This document shows, in pieces, positions 1 to 5,562 of a stretch of DNA of 7,828 nt; the first letter of the stretch is position 1, and the number at the start of each line of letters is the position of its first letter. The position numbers and the translations under genes are program-made. Location: positions 1 through 7,828 of the forward strand of contig JAJYAX010000060.1 of assembly GCA_021779275.1 (NCBI GenBank), given 5' to 3'. Source of the stretch: Deltaproteobacteria bacterium (GTDB lineage: Bacteria > Desulfobacterota > Desulfobulbia > Desulfobulbales > Desulfocapsaceae). The notes beneath the pieces are model-generated. The model saw nothing but the letters and a program-made list of their open reading frames with translations, did not search any database and was not told where the DNA came from.

Positions 1-801
1 CAATCGGTGAAGTCCTTCTTCCTGGAGCCGGGTCTTGCTTATACCAGGATAACCAACTTCCAGAGCCAGACCACCACCGACTACAAAAAGGCCCTGAAGG
101 ACCTGGAGGCGGTCCATCCCATTAAAGGACTGATCCTTGATCTGCGCAACAACCCGGGAGGGCTCCTGGATCAGGCGGTCAGCATTGCCGATATCTTTAT
201 CGATGAGGGACTTATTGTCTATACCAAGGGCAGGACGCCGGAGCAGAATATGACCTTTAAGGCCCACGGCAACAGCGGACAGGGCAAGTATCCGATGGTC
301 GTTCTGGTCAACGAAGGCTCGGCCAGCGCCTCCGAGATTGTCGCCGGCGCCTTGCAGGATCACAAGCGAGCCATCCTCGTCGGCACCCAGACCTTCGGCA
401 AGGGCTCGGTCCAGACCATCATCCCGCTTCCGGACGGGGCCGGGCTCCGTCTGACCACCGCCCGCTACTACACCCCGTCGGGCCGGTCCATCCAGGAGAA
501 GGGGATCACCCCTGATGTGGATGTAGCCTTTACCCCCTACACCCCCGCGGACAACGAGAAAAAGCCCGAAGGAGAGTTCACCAGGGAGGTGGATCTGAAA
601 AACCACTTCAAATACACGGATACGACCCAGAAAAAGGCCCTCGCTCCAACGGAGAAACTGTCGCCCGAGGCAATCAGACTCAATGCCGAGATCAAGGAGC
701 GTCTGCTCAAGGATAACCAGCTGCGGTCGGCGCTGAACATCCTCAAGAGCCTGGATCTCTATACGGAGTACAAACAGGCGGGCCGGTCGCTGCCCAAGTG
801 A
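1..801 (+). CDS. ctpA: C-terminal processing protease (S41, CtpA/Prc-type), 5' end outside window
   Basis: Serine protease of the S41A family, exported and acting in the cell envelope, where it trims or degrades proteins from their C-termini. The frame is open from base 1, so the true start, the signal peptide and most of the PDZ domain lie upstream. Visible parts: the conserved core LDLRNNPGG (about 136-162); the nucleophile region EGSASASE with the catalytic Ser codon at 325-327 (middle Ser); and GTQTFGKGSVQ with the catalytic Lys at 400-402, 25 residues after the Ser, and a Gln four residues after the Lys. That spacing matches the Ser-Lys(-Gln) arrangement of Prc/CtpA. The substrate-strand region RLTTARYYTPSGRSIQ and ITPDVDV follow. 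The tail after about base 540 is Lys/Glu-rich and typical of CtpA C-termini. A GTG at 7 is not the start. The family call is firm; its substrate is unknown. Confidence 0.93.
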   Translation, partial: QSVKSFFLEPGLAYTRITNFQSQTTTDYKKALKDLEAVHPIKGLILDLRNNPGGLLDQAVSIADIFIDEGLIVYTKGRTPEQNMTFKAHGNSGQGKYPMVVLVNEGSASASEIVAGALQDHKRAILVGTQTFGKGSVQTIIPLPDGAGLRLTTARYYTPSGRSIQEKGITPDVDVAFTPYTPADNEKKPEGEFTREVDLKNHFKYTDTTQKKALAPTEKLSPEAIRLNAEIKERLLKDNQLRSALNILKSLDLYTEYKQAGRSLPK

Positions 802-869
802 TTTTGCCAGGCAACCTATGAACAATATTGTCGTCAGTAAAATTCATTCACCAGACAGTGGAAGATATC

Positions 870-2066
870 ATGCTCTACACGCCAAAAAGTGAGATCGACG
901 CCCGCATTCAGGCCCTGCAGCAGAGCCTGCAGCACCAGGACCTGGACGGGGCGCTGATCGTTCACCATACCAACCTCTTCTACCTCAGCGGCACCTCGCA
1001 GAGCTGCCATCTGTTCATACCCCGCACCGGCAGGCCCCTGCTCATGGCGCGCAAGAGTTACCAGCGCGCCCTGCGGGAATCGCCCCTGGAGCAGATTATC
1101 GAGGTCAAGAGCCTGAAGTCGATCCCCGGGATCTTGCAGGAGAGGGGGTTTACCCTTTCGACCCTGGGCCTGGAACTGGATGTAATGCCCTACAACACCT
1201 GGCAGTTCTATAAAAAAATCTTCGGGGATGTCAATCTGCTCGATATCTCCGATCCGGTCAGGAAGCTCCGCATGGTCAAGTCGGACCATGAAATCGGTCT
1301 GCTTCAGGAGGCCTGCGCCGTCCTGGATCAGGTCTTCTCCGAGGTCCCGGCCATGGTCCGCCCCGGAATGACCGAGATCGAACTGGCCAGCCTGTTCGAG
1401 GCCGGGATGCGGCGGCGCGGCTATGCCGGCTGCAGCAAGATGCGGGCCTTCAATCAGGATTTTTTCCTGGGCAACCTCACCGCAGGCGCCAGCGGCGCCG
1501 TCCCCTCCTACTTCGACGGTCCGGTGGGCGGCAGCGGCCTGACGCCTGCCAACAATCCCCATGGGGCTGGCTGGAAGACCATCGAGCCCGGTGAGATCAT
1601 CTATATCGACTACACCTGCCTGATCAACGGCTATACCGCCGACGGGGCGCGGATGTTCGCGCTGGGCTCGGTCGCAGATACCCTGCGGCAGGCCCACTCC
1701 GCCGCCCTGACCATCCAGGAGCGGATCACCGCGATGATCGGGCCGGGCGTCATCTGCGAAGACATCTATGACCAGGCGCTGGCATTGGCTACAGACTTGG
1801 GCCTGCAGGACCATTTCATGGGAGTGGGCAGCGACCGGGTCCGCTTTATCGGGCATGGGGTCGGCCTGGAACTGGATGAATATCCGGTCTTTGCCAAGGG
1901 AATGAAGATGGCCCTGGCCCCCGGCATGACCTTTGCCCTGGAGCCCAAATTCGTCTTCCCGGAGGGGGCCGTCGGCATTGAAAACACTTATGCCCTGCAG
2001 GAGGACGGTCTCCGGGTCCTGACCCATGCGCCGCAGGATATCATCGTGATTCAGGCCGAGAAGTAG
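870..2066 (+). CDS. M24 metallopeptidase, Xaa-Pro aminopeptidase/dipeptidase family
   Basis: Probably a cytoplasmic dimetal peptidase that cleaves Xaa-Pro bonds or removes N-terminal residues next to Pro. Residues 1-130 form the creatinase N-terminal domain (start near ALIVHHTNLFYLSG). The pita-bread catalytic domain follows. All five metal ligands are visible, numbered from the ATG at 870: Asp247 (IDYT), Asp258 (TADGAR), His329 (GHGVGL), Glu358 (ALEP) and Glu371 (GIEN). At 398 aa the length is normal for PepQ/YpdF-like enzymes. I chose ATG 870 because GGAAG at 860-864 lies 5 nt before it and the family usually begins near this point. A TTG at 828 would add 14 residues with no homology signal. 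It lies 68 nt after the protease and 6 nt before the next gene, so it may be in one operon. A motif beginning GAVPSYFDGPVGGSG between the domains is characteristic of one subgroup of these proteins. Exact substrate is not determined. Confidence 0.9.
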   Translation: MLYTPKSEIDARIQALQQSLQHQDLDGALIVHHTNLFYLSGTSQSCHLFIPRTGRPLLMARKSYQRALRESPLEQIIEVKSLKSIPGILQERGFTLSTLGLELDVMPYNTWQFYKKIFGDVNLLDISDPVRKLRMVKSDHEIGLLQEACAVLDQVFSEVPAMVRPGMTEIELASLFEAGMRRRGYAGCSKMRAFNQDFFLGNLTAGASGAVPSYFDGPVGGSGLTPANNPHGAGWKTIEPGEIIYIDYTCLINGYTADGARMFALGSVADTLRQAHSAALTIQERITAMIGPGVICEDIYDQALALATDLGLQDHFMGVGSDRVRFIGHGVGLELDEYPVFAKGMKMALAPGMTFALEPKFVFPEGAVGIENTYALQEDGLRVLTHAPQDIIVIQAEK

Positions 2067-2072
2067 CCCTCG

Positions 2073-2654
2073 ATGTTTAAAAAATTATTTGGCTGGAAGA
2101 CGGCGGCCTCCCAAGACATTGCGACCAGGCGAGATGCCGTCGCCCCGGAGATGCGTTACTGCCCGGACTGTGGTGACGAGTATCGAGCCGAGATCAGACA
2201 ATGCGCGTCCTGCAACATCCCCTTGATCTCCGAAGCGGAAAAACGTGAACAGTTGCGCCTGGGGGACCGGGCATTTGACGGACGGTCGATGGATATCACC
2301 GCGCAGGATCAACGTGTCGCCATTCGTCAGGGCAAACTGCGGGACCTCAAACCTCTGCGGATGCTGCTGACACAAGAACGCATCCCAACGCTGCTCTCCG
2401 GAGCATCCGCCGGCTCCAAGGGCTGAGGCGGCCCGGATCTCCGGTTGGAGGTCAGGACGACGGACGCCCCGGAGGCGCTGCGGATTCTTGAGCGGGATCA
2501 CAGGCAATCCACCGGGCTTATCCACCATGATCTCAGCTGTGCCGATATCTTTTTTGACGCGGACGCCACCACCACCATCTGTCCCGCCTGCGGCGCCACC
2601 TTTTCACCGGGCGGCGCCACGACCTGCCCCGGCTGCGGGCTCAATTTCAGCTGA
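2073..2654 (+). CDS. Double zinc-ribbon protein with in-frame TGA, candidate selenoprotein (Sec118)
   Basis: Seen directly: one reading frame from ATG 2073 to TGA 2652-2654 (193 residues) interrupted by a single TGA at 2424-2426 (position 118). Both halves make sense as one protein. N-terminal zinc ribbon: Cys30, 33, 44, 47 (YCPDCG, CASCN). Middle domain, about 88-150, resembles the DUF2007-type small alpha/beta domain: a ligand-like segment LKPLRMLLTQERIPTLLSG, then the TGA, then GGPDLRLEVRTTDAPEALRI. C-terminal zinc ribbon: Cys170, 173, 185, 188. The TGA sits in SKG-(TGA)-GGPD, a small-residue turn where related proteins, as I recall them, often carry Cys. A hairpin in the right place for bacterial SECIS follows. 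Alternatives are a nonsense mutation of a Cys codon or two separate short proteins (117 aa, plus 69 aa from TTG 2445). Function unknown; possibly redox or metal sensing. It starts 6 nt after the peptidase stop, suggesting translational coupling. Confidence 0.62.
2433..2456 (+). promoter_or_regulatory. Candidate bacterial SECIS hairpin downstream of TGA 2424
   Basis: The segment just after the TGA folds into a stem of seven pairs: 2436-2442 with 2447-2453 (GATCTCC / GGAGGTC, with one T-G wobble). It closes a GGTT loop at 2443-2446. Below it come one G-A mismatch (2435/2454) and two further C-G pairs (2433-2434 with 2455-2456). The loop begins 16 nt after the TGA and starts with GG. Known bacterial SECIS elements place a short stem with G at the start of the apical loop about 16-37 nt from the UGA. 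The stretch also resembles by eye the E. coli fdhF element (shared CGGCCC and CGGTTG.AGGTC-type pieces). The fold is worked out by hand; SelB binding is an inference. Confidence 0.55.
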
Positions 2655-2655
2655 G

Positions 2656-2693
2656 TGTTGCCTCACCCCTGATTACCGGTTACGAGGGCAACA
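2656..2693 (+). other. Intergenic stem-loop A
   Basis: TGTTGCC at 2656-2662 pairs fully with GGCAACA at 2687-2693 (seven pairs), and one or two further pairs inside (C2664-G2684) shorten the loop. The loop is about 20 nt and holds a short palindrome, ACCGGT. No T-run follows, so it is not a classic intrinsic terminator. It begins two bases after the stop of the zinc-ribbon gene. It could be a 3'-end stability element or part of the leader of the next gene. Confidence 0.4.
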
Positions 2694-2699
2694 AAATCC

Positions 2700-2724
2700 G
2701 ACGGTCCGGCGAACCGGCGCCGTT
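2700..2724 (+). other. Intergenic stem-loop B with CGAA loop
   Basis: ACGGT at 2701-2705 pairs with GCCGT at 2719-2723, and CCGG at 2706-2709 pairs with CCGG at 2714-2717. One C bulges at 2718 and the loop is CGAA. A G-T wobble can extend the base. This is a strong hairpin for its size, lying 65 nt upstream of the ferritin-like gene. No T tract follows it. It may be a weak terminator, a processing site, or a leader structure. I could match it to no riboswitch consensus. Confidence 0.4.
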
Positions 2725-2776
2725 AGCTGTTCCCCCATCGGCAGTATGAAGCCCTCTCAGACCAACAGCATCCCTC

Positions 2777-2785
2777 AAGAGGAGG
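2777..2785 (+). promoter_or_regulatory. Strong ribosome binding site for the ferritin-like gene
   Basis: AAGAGGAGG ends four bases before ATG 2790. It contains the near-complete anti-16S complement AGGAGG and fixes this start. It is stronger than the sites of the upstream genes, suggesting independent and high expression. Confidence 0.75.
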
Positions 2786-2789
2786 CACT

Positions 2790-3305
2790 ATGGATTCAAT
2801 AGAAATCTTCACCACGGCCCTGCGCTACGAAGAGAAGATCCGCGATCTTTACAGCAACGCCGCCCAGATCGTTGACGACCTCAGGGGCAAGTCGATTTTC
2901 GGAGCCCTGGCGGCCGACGAGCAGGGGCATATCGATTTCCTCTATTACAGTCTGGTCAGGTTGCGGGAGAGTAAGGCAATCGATATTGACCTCTTGTCGA
3001 CCTCCATCCCGGACATGACGAGCGTGAAGAAGGACCTCGATCACCTCAAGGCCAGGATACCCGAACGGATGCTGGGCGATATCAAGACGGTTTTGCGCAG
3101 CGCCCTGGAGATGGAGAAGGAGACGTCGGCCTATTACCGCCAATCGGCAGCCCGGAGCGAGGGCGCGATCAAGGAGATCCTGGAAAAATTTCTGCTCATC
3201 GAGATTCGCCACGAAGAGGTGGTGCAGACCGAACTCGATCATGCCATGCATAACGGCATATGGTTCGATTTCATGGAGGTCGGGCTCGAAGCGGAAGAGG
3301 ATTGA
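2790..3305 (+). CDS. Ferritin-like domain protein (rubrerythrin-type diiron four-helix bundle)
   Basis: A 171-residue, all-helical protein that should bind a dinuclear iron centre and act in oxidative stress defence or iron handling in the cytoplasm. The two-fold repeated ligand pattern of rubrerythrins is visible. Helix 1: RYEEKIRDLY, Glu14/15. Helix 2: DEQGH, Glu44-x-x-His47. Helix 3: ALEMEKETSAYY, Glu109 in the place equivalent to Glu14, with Tyr seven residues on in both. Helix 4: EIRH, Glu138-x-x-His141. There is no C-terminal rubredoxin-like Cys4 domain, so it is a stand-alone ferritin-like protein rather than a full rubrerythrin. The acidic C-terminus (LEAEED) ends the protein. The preceding gene may encode a thiol or selenol zinc-ribbon protein, which would fit a redox theme, but this link is inference. 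Confidence 0.85.
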   Translation: MDSIEIFTTALRYEEKIRDLYSNAAQIVDDLRGKSIFGALAADEQGHIDFLYYSLVRLRESKAIDIDLLSTSIPDMTSVKKDLDHLKARIPERMLGDIKTVLRSALEMEKETSAYYRQSAARSEGAIKEILEKFLLIEIRHEEVVQTELDHAMHNGIWFDFMEVGLEAEED

Positions 3306-3325
3306 GGCCTGAAAACACGGCCCTC

Positions 3326-3621
3326 CCACTTGCGATAGGCTTTGTCGTGCCGGATGTGCAAAGAGACGAGGACAAGAGCAGGCCTCTTGATCAGGCAGGC
3401 AATGGCACGGGCGCTGCCTGGTACCTCAGTGAGTAAAGTTGCTCGCCGGTGTTCGGCTCAACCCTGCCATGGAGCTTCTCGAAGTTGAGTCCGGGATGGG
3501 TTCGCAATTGCGAAAGATCAAGCGACTGAATCACCACCAGCATTTTTGCAGCCGCCTTACGTACAGACAGTTCGGCGGCCATAAACGCTTCCTCAAAAGC
3601 CGGCCGGATTTCAACTCTCAC
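3326..3621 (-). pseudogene. RelE/ParE-type toxin, frameshifted remnant
   Basis: Minus strand, start GTG at 3621-3619, overlapping the end of the antitoxin gene by 11 bases, as is usual for such pairs. The first 66 or so residues are intact (RVEIRPAFEEAF... LNFEKLHGRVEPNTGEQLYSLR) and look like the plasmid-type ParE/RelE toxin family. After LYSLR the frame goes to YQAAPVPLPA and stops at 3391. In the next frame, from about 3424 down to 3326, homology resumes: SARAIACLIKRPALVLVSLH, then HDKAYRKW, which is the usual end of this family. One lost base near 3424-3426 would explain it (AGG|GTA read as AGGTA). The resumed frame has no proper stop before it runs antisense into the ferritin gene, so the 3' end is damaged too. 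A sequencing error could explain the frameshift alone, but not the missing end. Confidence 0.6.
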
Positions 3622-3883
3622 CGCCCCACCTTTCGGCTACCGTAGCAGCCTGCTCCGGCGTTTCAACCTCAACGGAGGGACGAGGATCAGCCAGCGAGGC
3701 CGTAACTGCCTCTTTGACCTCGGCCGTCCAGGCCCAGAGCTGATGTTTGGGAATCGGTTCCACCGGGATCAGGATAATCCTCCCGTCTTCCAGCACCTCA
3801 AGATCGAGGGCGTCACCAGGTTTAATACCGATGGACGAGGGGAGCGTAACGCGTCTTCTGGAATCTGCTGACCAGCCTAAGAG
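3611..3883 (-). pseudogene. AbrB/MazE-type antitoxin, start codon not recognisable
   Basis: Read on the minus strand, codons from about 3883 down give GWSADSRRRVTLPSSIGIKP, then GDALDLEVLEDGRIILIPVEP. This is a swapped-hairpin AbrB DNA-binding domain, followed by a toxin-binding tail that ends in ATVAERWGGES. The tail is normal in length and ends inside the toxin start, so the pair has the classic antitoxin-then-toxin order. No ATG, GTG or TTG occurs in this frame between the upstream stop (3923-3925) and the internal GTG at 3796. Starting at 3796 would delete the DNA-binding part. Either the true start was lost or an unusual start codon is used. The frameshifted partner toxin supports decay. 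Its upstream side now carries the promoter of the divergent WYL gene, so a rearrangement may have removed the start. Confidence 0.55.
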
Positions 3884-3884
3884 G

Positions 3885-3913
3885 TTGTCAGGAGATGCCC
3901 CCTGTGATAGGAT
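3885..3913 (+). promoter_or_regulatory. Sigma70-type promoter for the WYL regulator
   Basis: TTGTCA at 3885-3890 (5 of 6 with the -35 consensus), a spacer of exactly 17 nt, and TAGGAT at 3908-3913 (4 of 6 with the -10). The -10 is preceded by TGA (TGn, extended -10) at 3905-3907. Transcription would begin near 3920, leaving a leader of about 70 nt before ATG 3991. It overlaps the damaged 5' end of the antitoxin remnant on the other strand. No operator is obvious by eye. Confidence 0.5.
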
Positions 3914-3990
3914 GCGGTAATTTTATGCCGGCCAGCCGATGATCCCCTGGCCGACCCCTGCTAAAAATCCTGACATCACGAAGGGAGACT

Positions 3991-4968
3991 ATGTCCGCAA
4001 GGCTGCAGTACGAGCGGTTTTTCTGGTTTCATGGCCGGATCAGGGCCGCCGGCTATCCCAACGCCCCGCACCTGGCCCGGGAGTTTGGGGTCTCCCCGCG
4101 CACCGCCCAGCGCGATATCGAATTCATGCGCGACCGCTTCCAGGCCCCGCTGGTCTATGACTACCGCAAGAAGGGCTACCGCTACTCCGACGATTCCTTC
4201 GAGCTCCCCGGCCACTGGATCAGCGAGACCAATGTCCTGGCCCTGGCCTTCGCCGTCCGCCTGGCCTCGACCATCCCCGACCCGAGCCTGAAAAACGATC
4301 TCTGCCGGCTGATCGGCCGGGTGACCGGCGCGACCGACAAAAGGGGGAAATCCTGCCTGCACCGGGTGACCGAGAAGATCTCGGTCAAGAATATTGAATA
4401 CGCACAAGTCGACACCGCAACCTTCCGGCGGGCGGCCGAGGCCCTCTTCGACGACCGGGCGCTCTCCATCACCTACCACTCCCCCCATACCAACGATACC
4501 TCAAGCCGGACTATTCAGCCCCTGCACCTGATGCACTATATGGGCAGCTGGCATCTGCTGGCCTGGTGCGCCCACCGGGGGCAGATCCGGGACTTCGCCA
4601 TGGCCCGCATCCGGGAAATTGCCCCGGCAGCCGAAACCATCCACCTCCCCGCCGACCTGCCGCCCATCAAGGAGCTGACCCGCCGCCATTTCGGCATCAT
4701 GCAGGGAGATGAGACCGCCGCCGTGACCCTGCGTTTCACGGCCAAAATCGCCCCACGGATCGCCGAGCAGATCTGGCATCCGCAGCAGCAGAGCCGAACC
4801 GAAGCAGACGGCGGCCTGCTGCTCACCTTCCCCGCCGCCGATTTCCGCAAATTGGCGGGGATCGTGCTCAGTCATGGAGCCGAGGTCCAGGTTGTGGAAC
4901 CGGTGGAGCTGCAAAATCTCGTCCGGGAGGAAATCGACAGGATGAGCAAAATTTATTTTCCACTATGA
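3991..4968 (+). CDS. HTH-WYL domain transcriptional regulator, CRISPR-adjacent
   Basis: A 325-residue DNA-binding regulator. Winged HTH at about 5-65 (LAREFGVSPRTAQRDIEFMRDRF is the DeoR/YafY-type recognition helix, then a wing around YRKKGYRY). WYL domain at about 150-215: ALSITYHSP, IQPLHLMHYMGSWHLLAWC, and FAMARIREI with the conserved Arg. The name motif reads Trp187-His188-Leu189, so the Tyr is His. The C-terminal WCX domain is about 235-320. WYL domains are thought to bind nucleic-acid ligands, and WYL regulators often sit beside CRISPR-Cas and other defence loci, usually as repressors. The start is fixed by AAGGGAG at 3981-3987, just 3 nt before ATG. It is transcribed towards fic-cas3, which begins 48 nt after its stop. 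It is GC-rich like the left side of the window, so it may be older here than the cas genes. Confidence 0.88.
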   Translation: MSARLQYERFFWFHGRIRAAGYPNAPHLAREFGVSPRTAQRDIEFMRDRFQAPLVYDYRKKGYRYSDDSFELPGHWISETNVLALAFAVRLASTIPDPSLKNDLCRLIGRVTGATDKRGKSCLHRVTEKISVKNIEYAQVDTATFRRAAEALFDDRALSITYHSPHTNDTSSRTIQPLHLMHYMGSWHLLAWCAHRGQIRDFAMARIREIAPAAETIHLPADLPPIKELTRRHFGIMQGDETAAVTLRFTAKIAPRIAEQIWHPQQQSRTEADGGLLLTFPAADFRKLAGIVLSHGAEVQVVEPVELQNLVREEIDRMSKIYFPL

Positions 4969-5001
4969 CACTCCATGACAGGGTAGGTATGGTAGGGTGG
5001 G
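4965..5001 (+). repeat. Short direct repeats and G-run tract before fic
   Basis: ATGACA occurs twice with a 10-base period (4965-4970, 4975-4980). A G-rich tract follows (4981-5001) with GGTA repeated at 4982 and 4991, and five G runs of 2-3. The first repeat overlaps the WYL stop codon. This could be an operator for the WYL protein or a two-layer G-quadruplex in the fic leader. It could also be chance; no palindrome is present. Confidence 0.3.
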
Positions 5002-5016
5002 AAAAAGGAGACAATC

Positions 5017-5562
5017 ATGAACCAAACAGATGACGCTACAACCTCCATTGAGACTGTAATCAACCGCTACGCCAGGACATGGTCCCTCCTCCTGCAATAT
5101 GATGAAGACCGGCTTGAACGACCGAAAAAAACCCACCCATTGCGGAAAGCACTGGAATATGAGCAGGTAAAAACAGCCATTGCCACCCTCAAGGCCGAAC
5201 TGATCAAGCGTGGCGAGGCAGGCGACCTGTTCGGTCAGGAGCGGGACCATTCTCTCAAGGGCATCCTTGGAAATATCGACCAGACCTTTGATGGAACAGA
5301 TCTCTATCCGGGCGTTGAAGAAAAGGCCGCCCATCTGCTGTACTTCATTATCAAGGACCACCCTTTTTCCGACGGCAACAAACGGATCGGCTCGCTTCTT
5401 TTTCTGCTATTCCTGAATGATAACGGGCTGCTTGAAAAATCTGGTATTAACGATATTGGGATGGTTGCTCTGGCTTTGTTGATTGCTGAGAGTGATCCGA
5501 AACAGAAGGATTTGCTTATCCGATTGGTTTTGAATTTATTGGAGAGAAATGTAAAAGCGTGA
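5017..5562 (+). CDS. Fic-domain protein (RhuM C-terminal-type), coupled to cas3
   Basis: A 181-residue protein with a Fic fold, most likely transferring AMP or another phosphate-containing group to a target protein. The signature HPFSDGNKR spans residues 115-123: His115, Phe117, Asp119, Gly120, Asn121, Arg123. It differs from the usual HPFx(D/E)GNGRxxR by Lys122 for the second Gly, and Ser126 takes the place of the second Arg. The Doc kinase also has NKR but has Ala at the Gly120 position. Flanking text (ILGNIDQTFDGTDLYPGVEEKAAHLLYF) matches the C-terminal half of RhuM-family proteins. The RhuM N-terminal domain is absent, so this is a half-length, stand-alone form. No (S/T)xxxE(G/N) self-inhibition motif is visible, and no small antitoxin ORF lies beside it. 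RBS AAGGAG at 5005-5010, 6 nt before ATG. Its stop overlaps the cas3 start by one base. G+C is lower than in upstream genes. Confidence 0.85.
   Translation: MNQTDDATTSIETVINRYARTWSLLLQYDEDRLERPKKTHPLRKALEYEQVKTAIATLKAELIKRGEAGDLFGQERDHSLKGILGNIDQTFDGTDLYPGVEEKAAHLLYFIIKDHPFSDGNKRIGSLLFLLFLNDNGLLEKSGINDIGMVALALLIAESDPKQKDLLIRLVLNLLERNVKA

Noticed and set aside
834..2027. A 397-codon open frame antisense to the M24 peptidase
   Set aside because: It lies wholly opposite a gene with all catalytic residues intact. Its residues (Gly, Gln, Asp, His runs) match no family and arise from the high third-position G+C of the plus-strand gene.
2445..2654. Separate 69-residue gene starting at TTG 2445
   Set aside because: It is in the same frame as the upstream ORF with only one TGA between them, and it would start in the middle of a domain and inside the hairpin loop. 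No ribosome binding site with sensible spacing is seen.
2700..2724. Intrinsic terminator for the upstream operon
   Set aside because: The hairpin is strong, but the bases after it (AGCTGTTCCCCC) lack a T run, so I list it only as a stem-loop.
2796..3329. A 177-codon open frame antisense to the ferritin-like gene
   Set aside because: Shadow of a GC-rich gene. It has no recognisable domain, and the sense gene has the ligand pattern and a strong ribosome binding site.
3611..3796. Intact 61-residue antitoxin starting at the internal GTG 3796
   Set aside because: This start would remove the AbrB DNA-binding strands that are plainly encoded upstream in the same frame, so the gene is better read as 5'-damaged.
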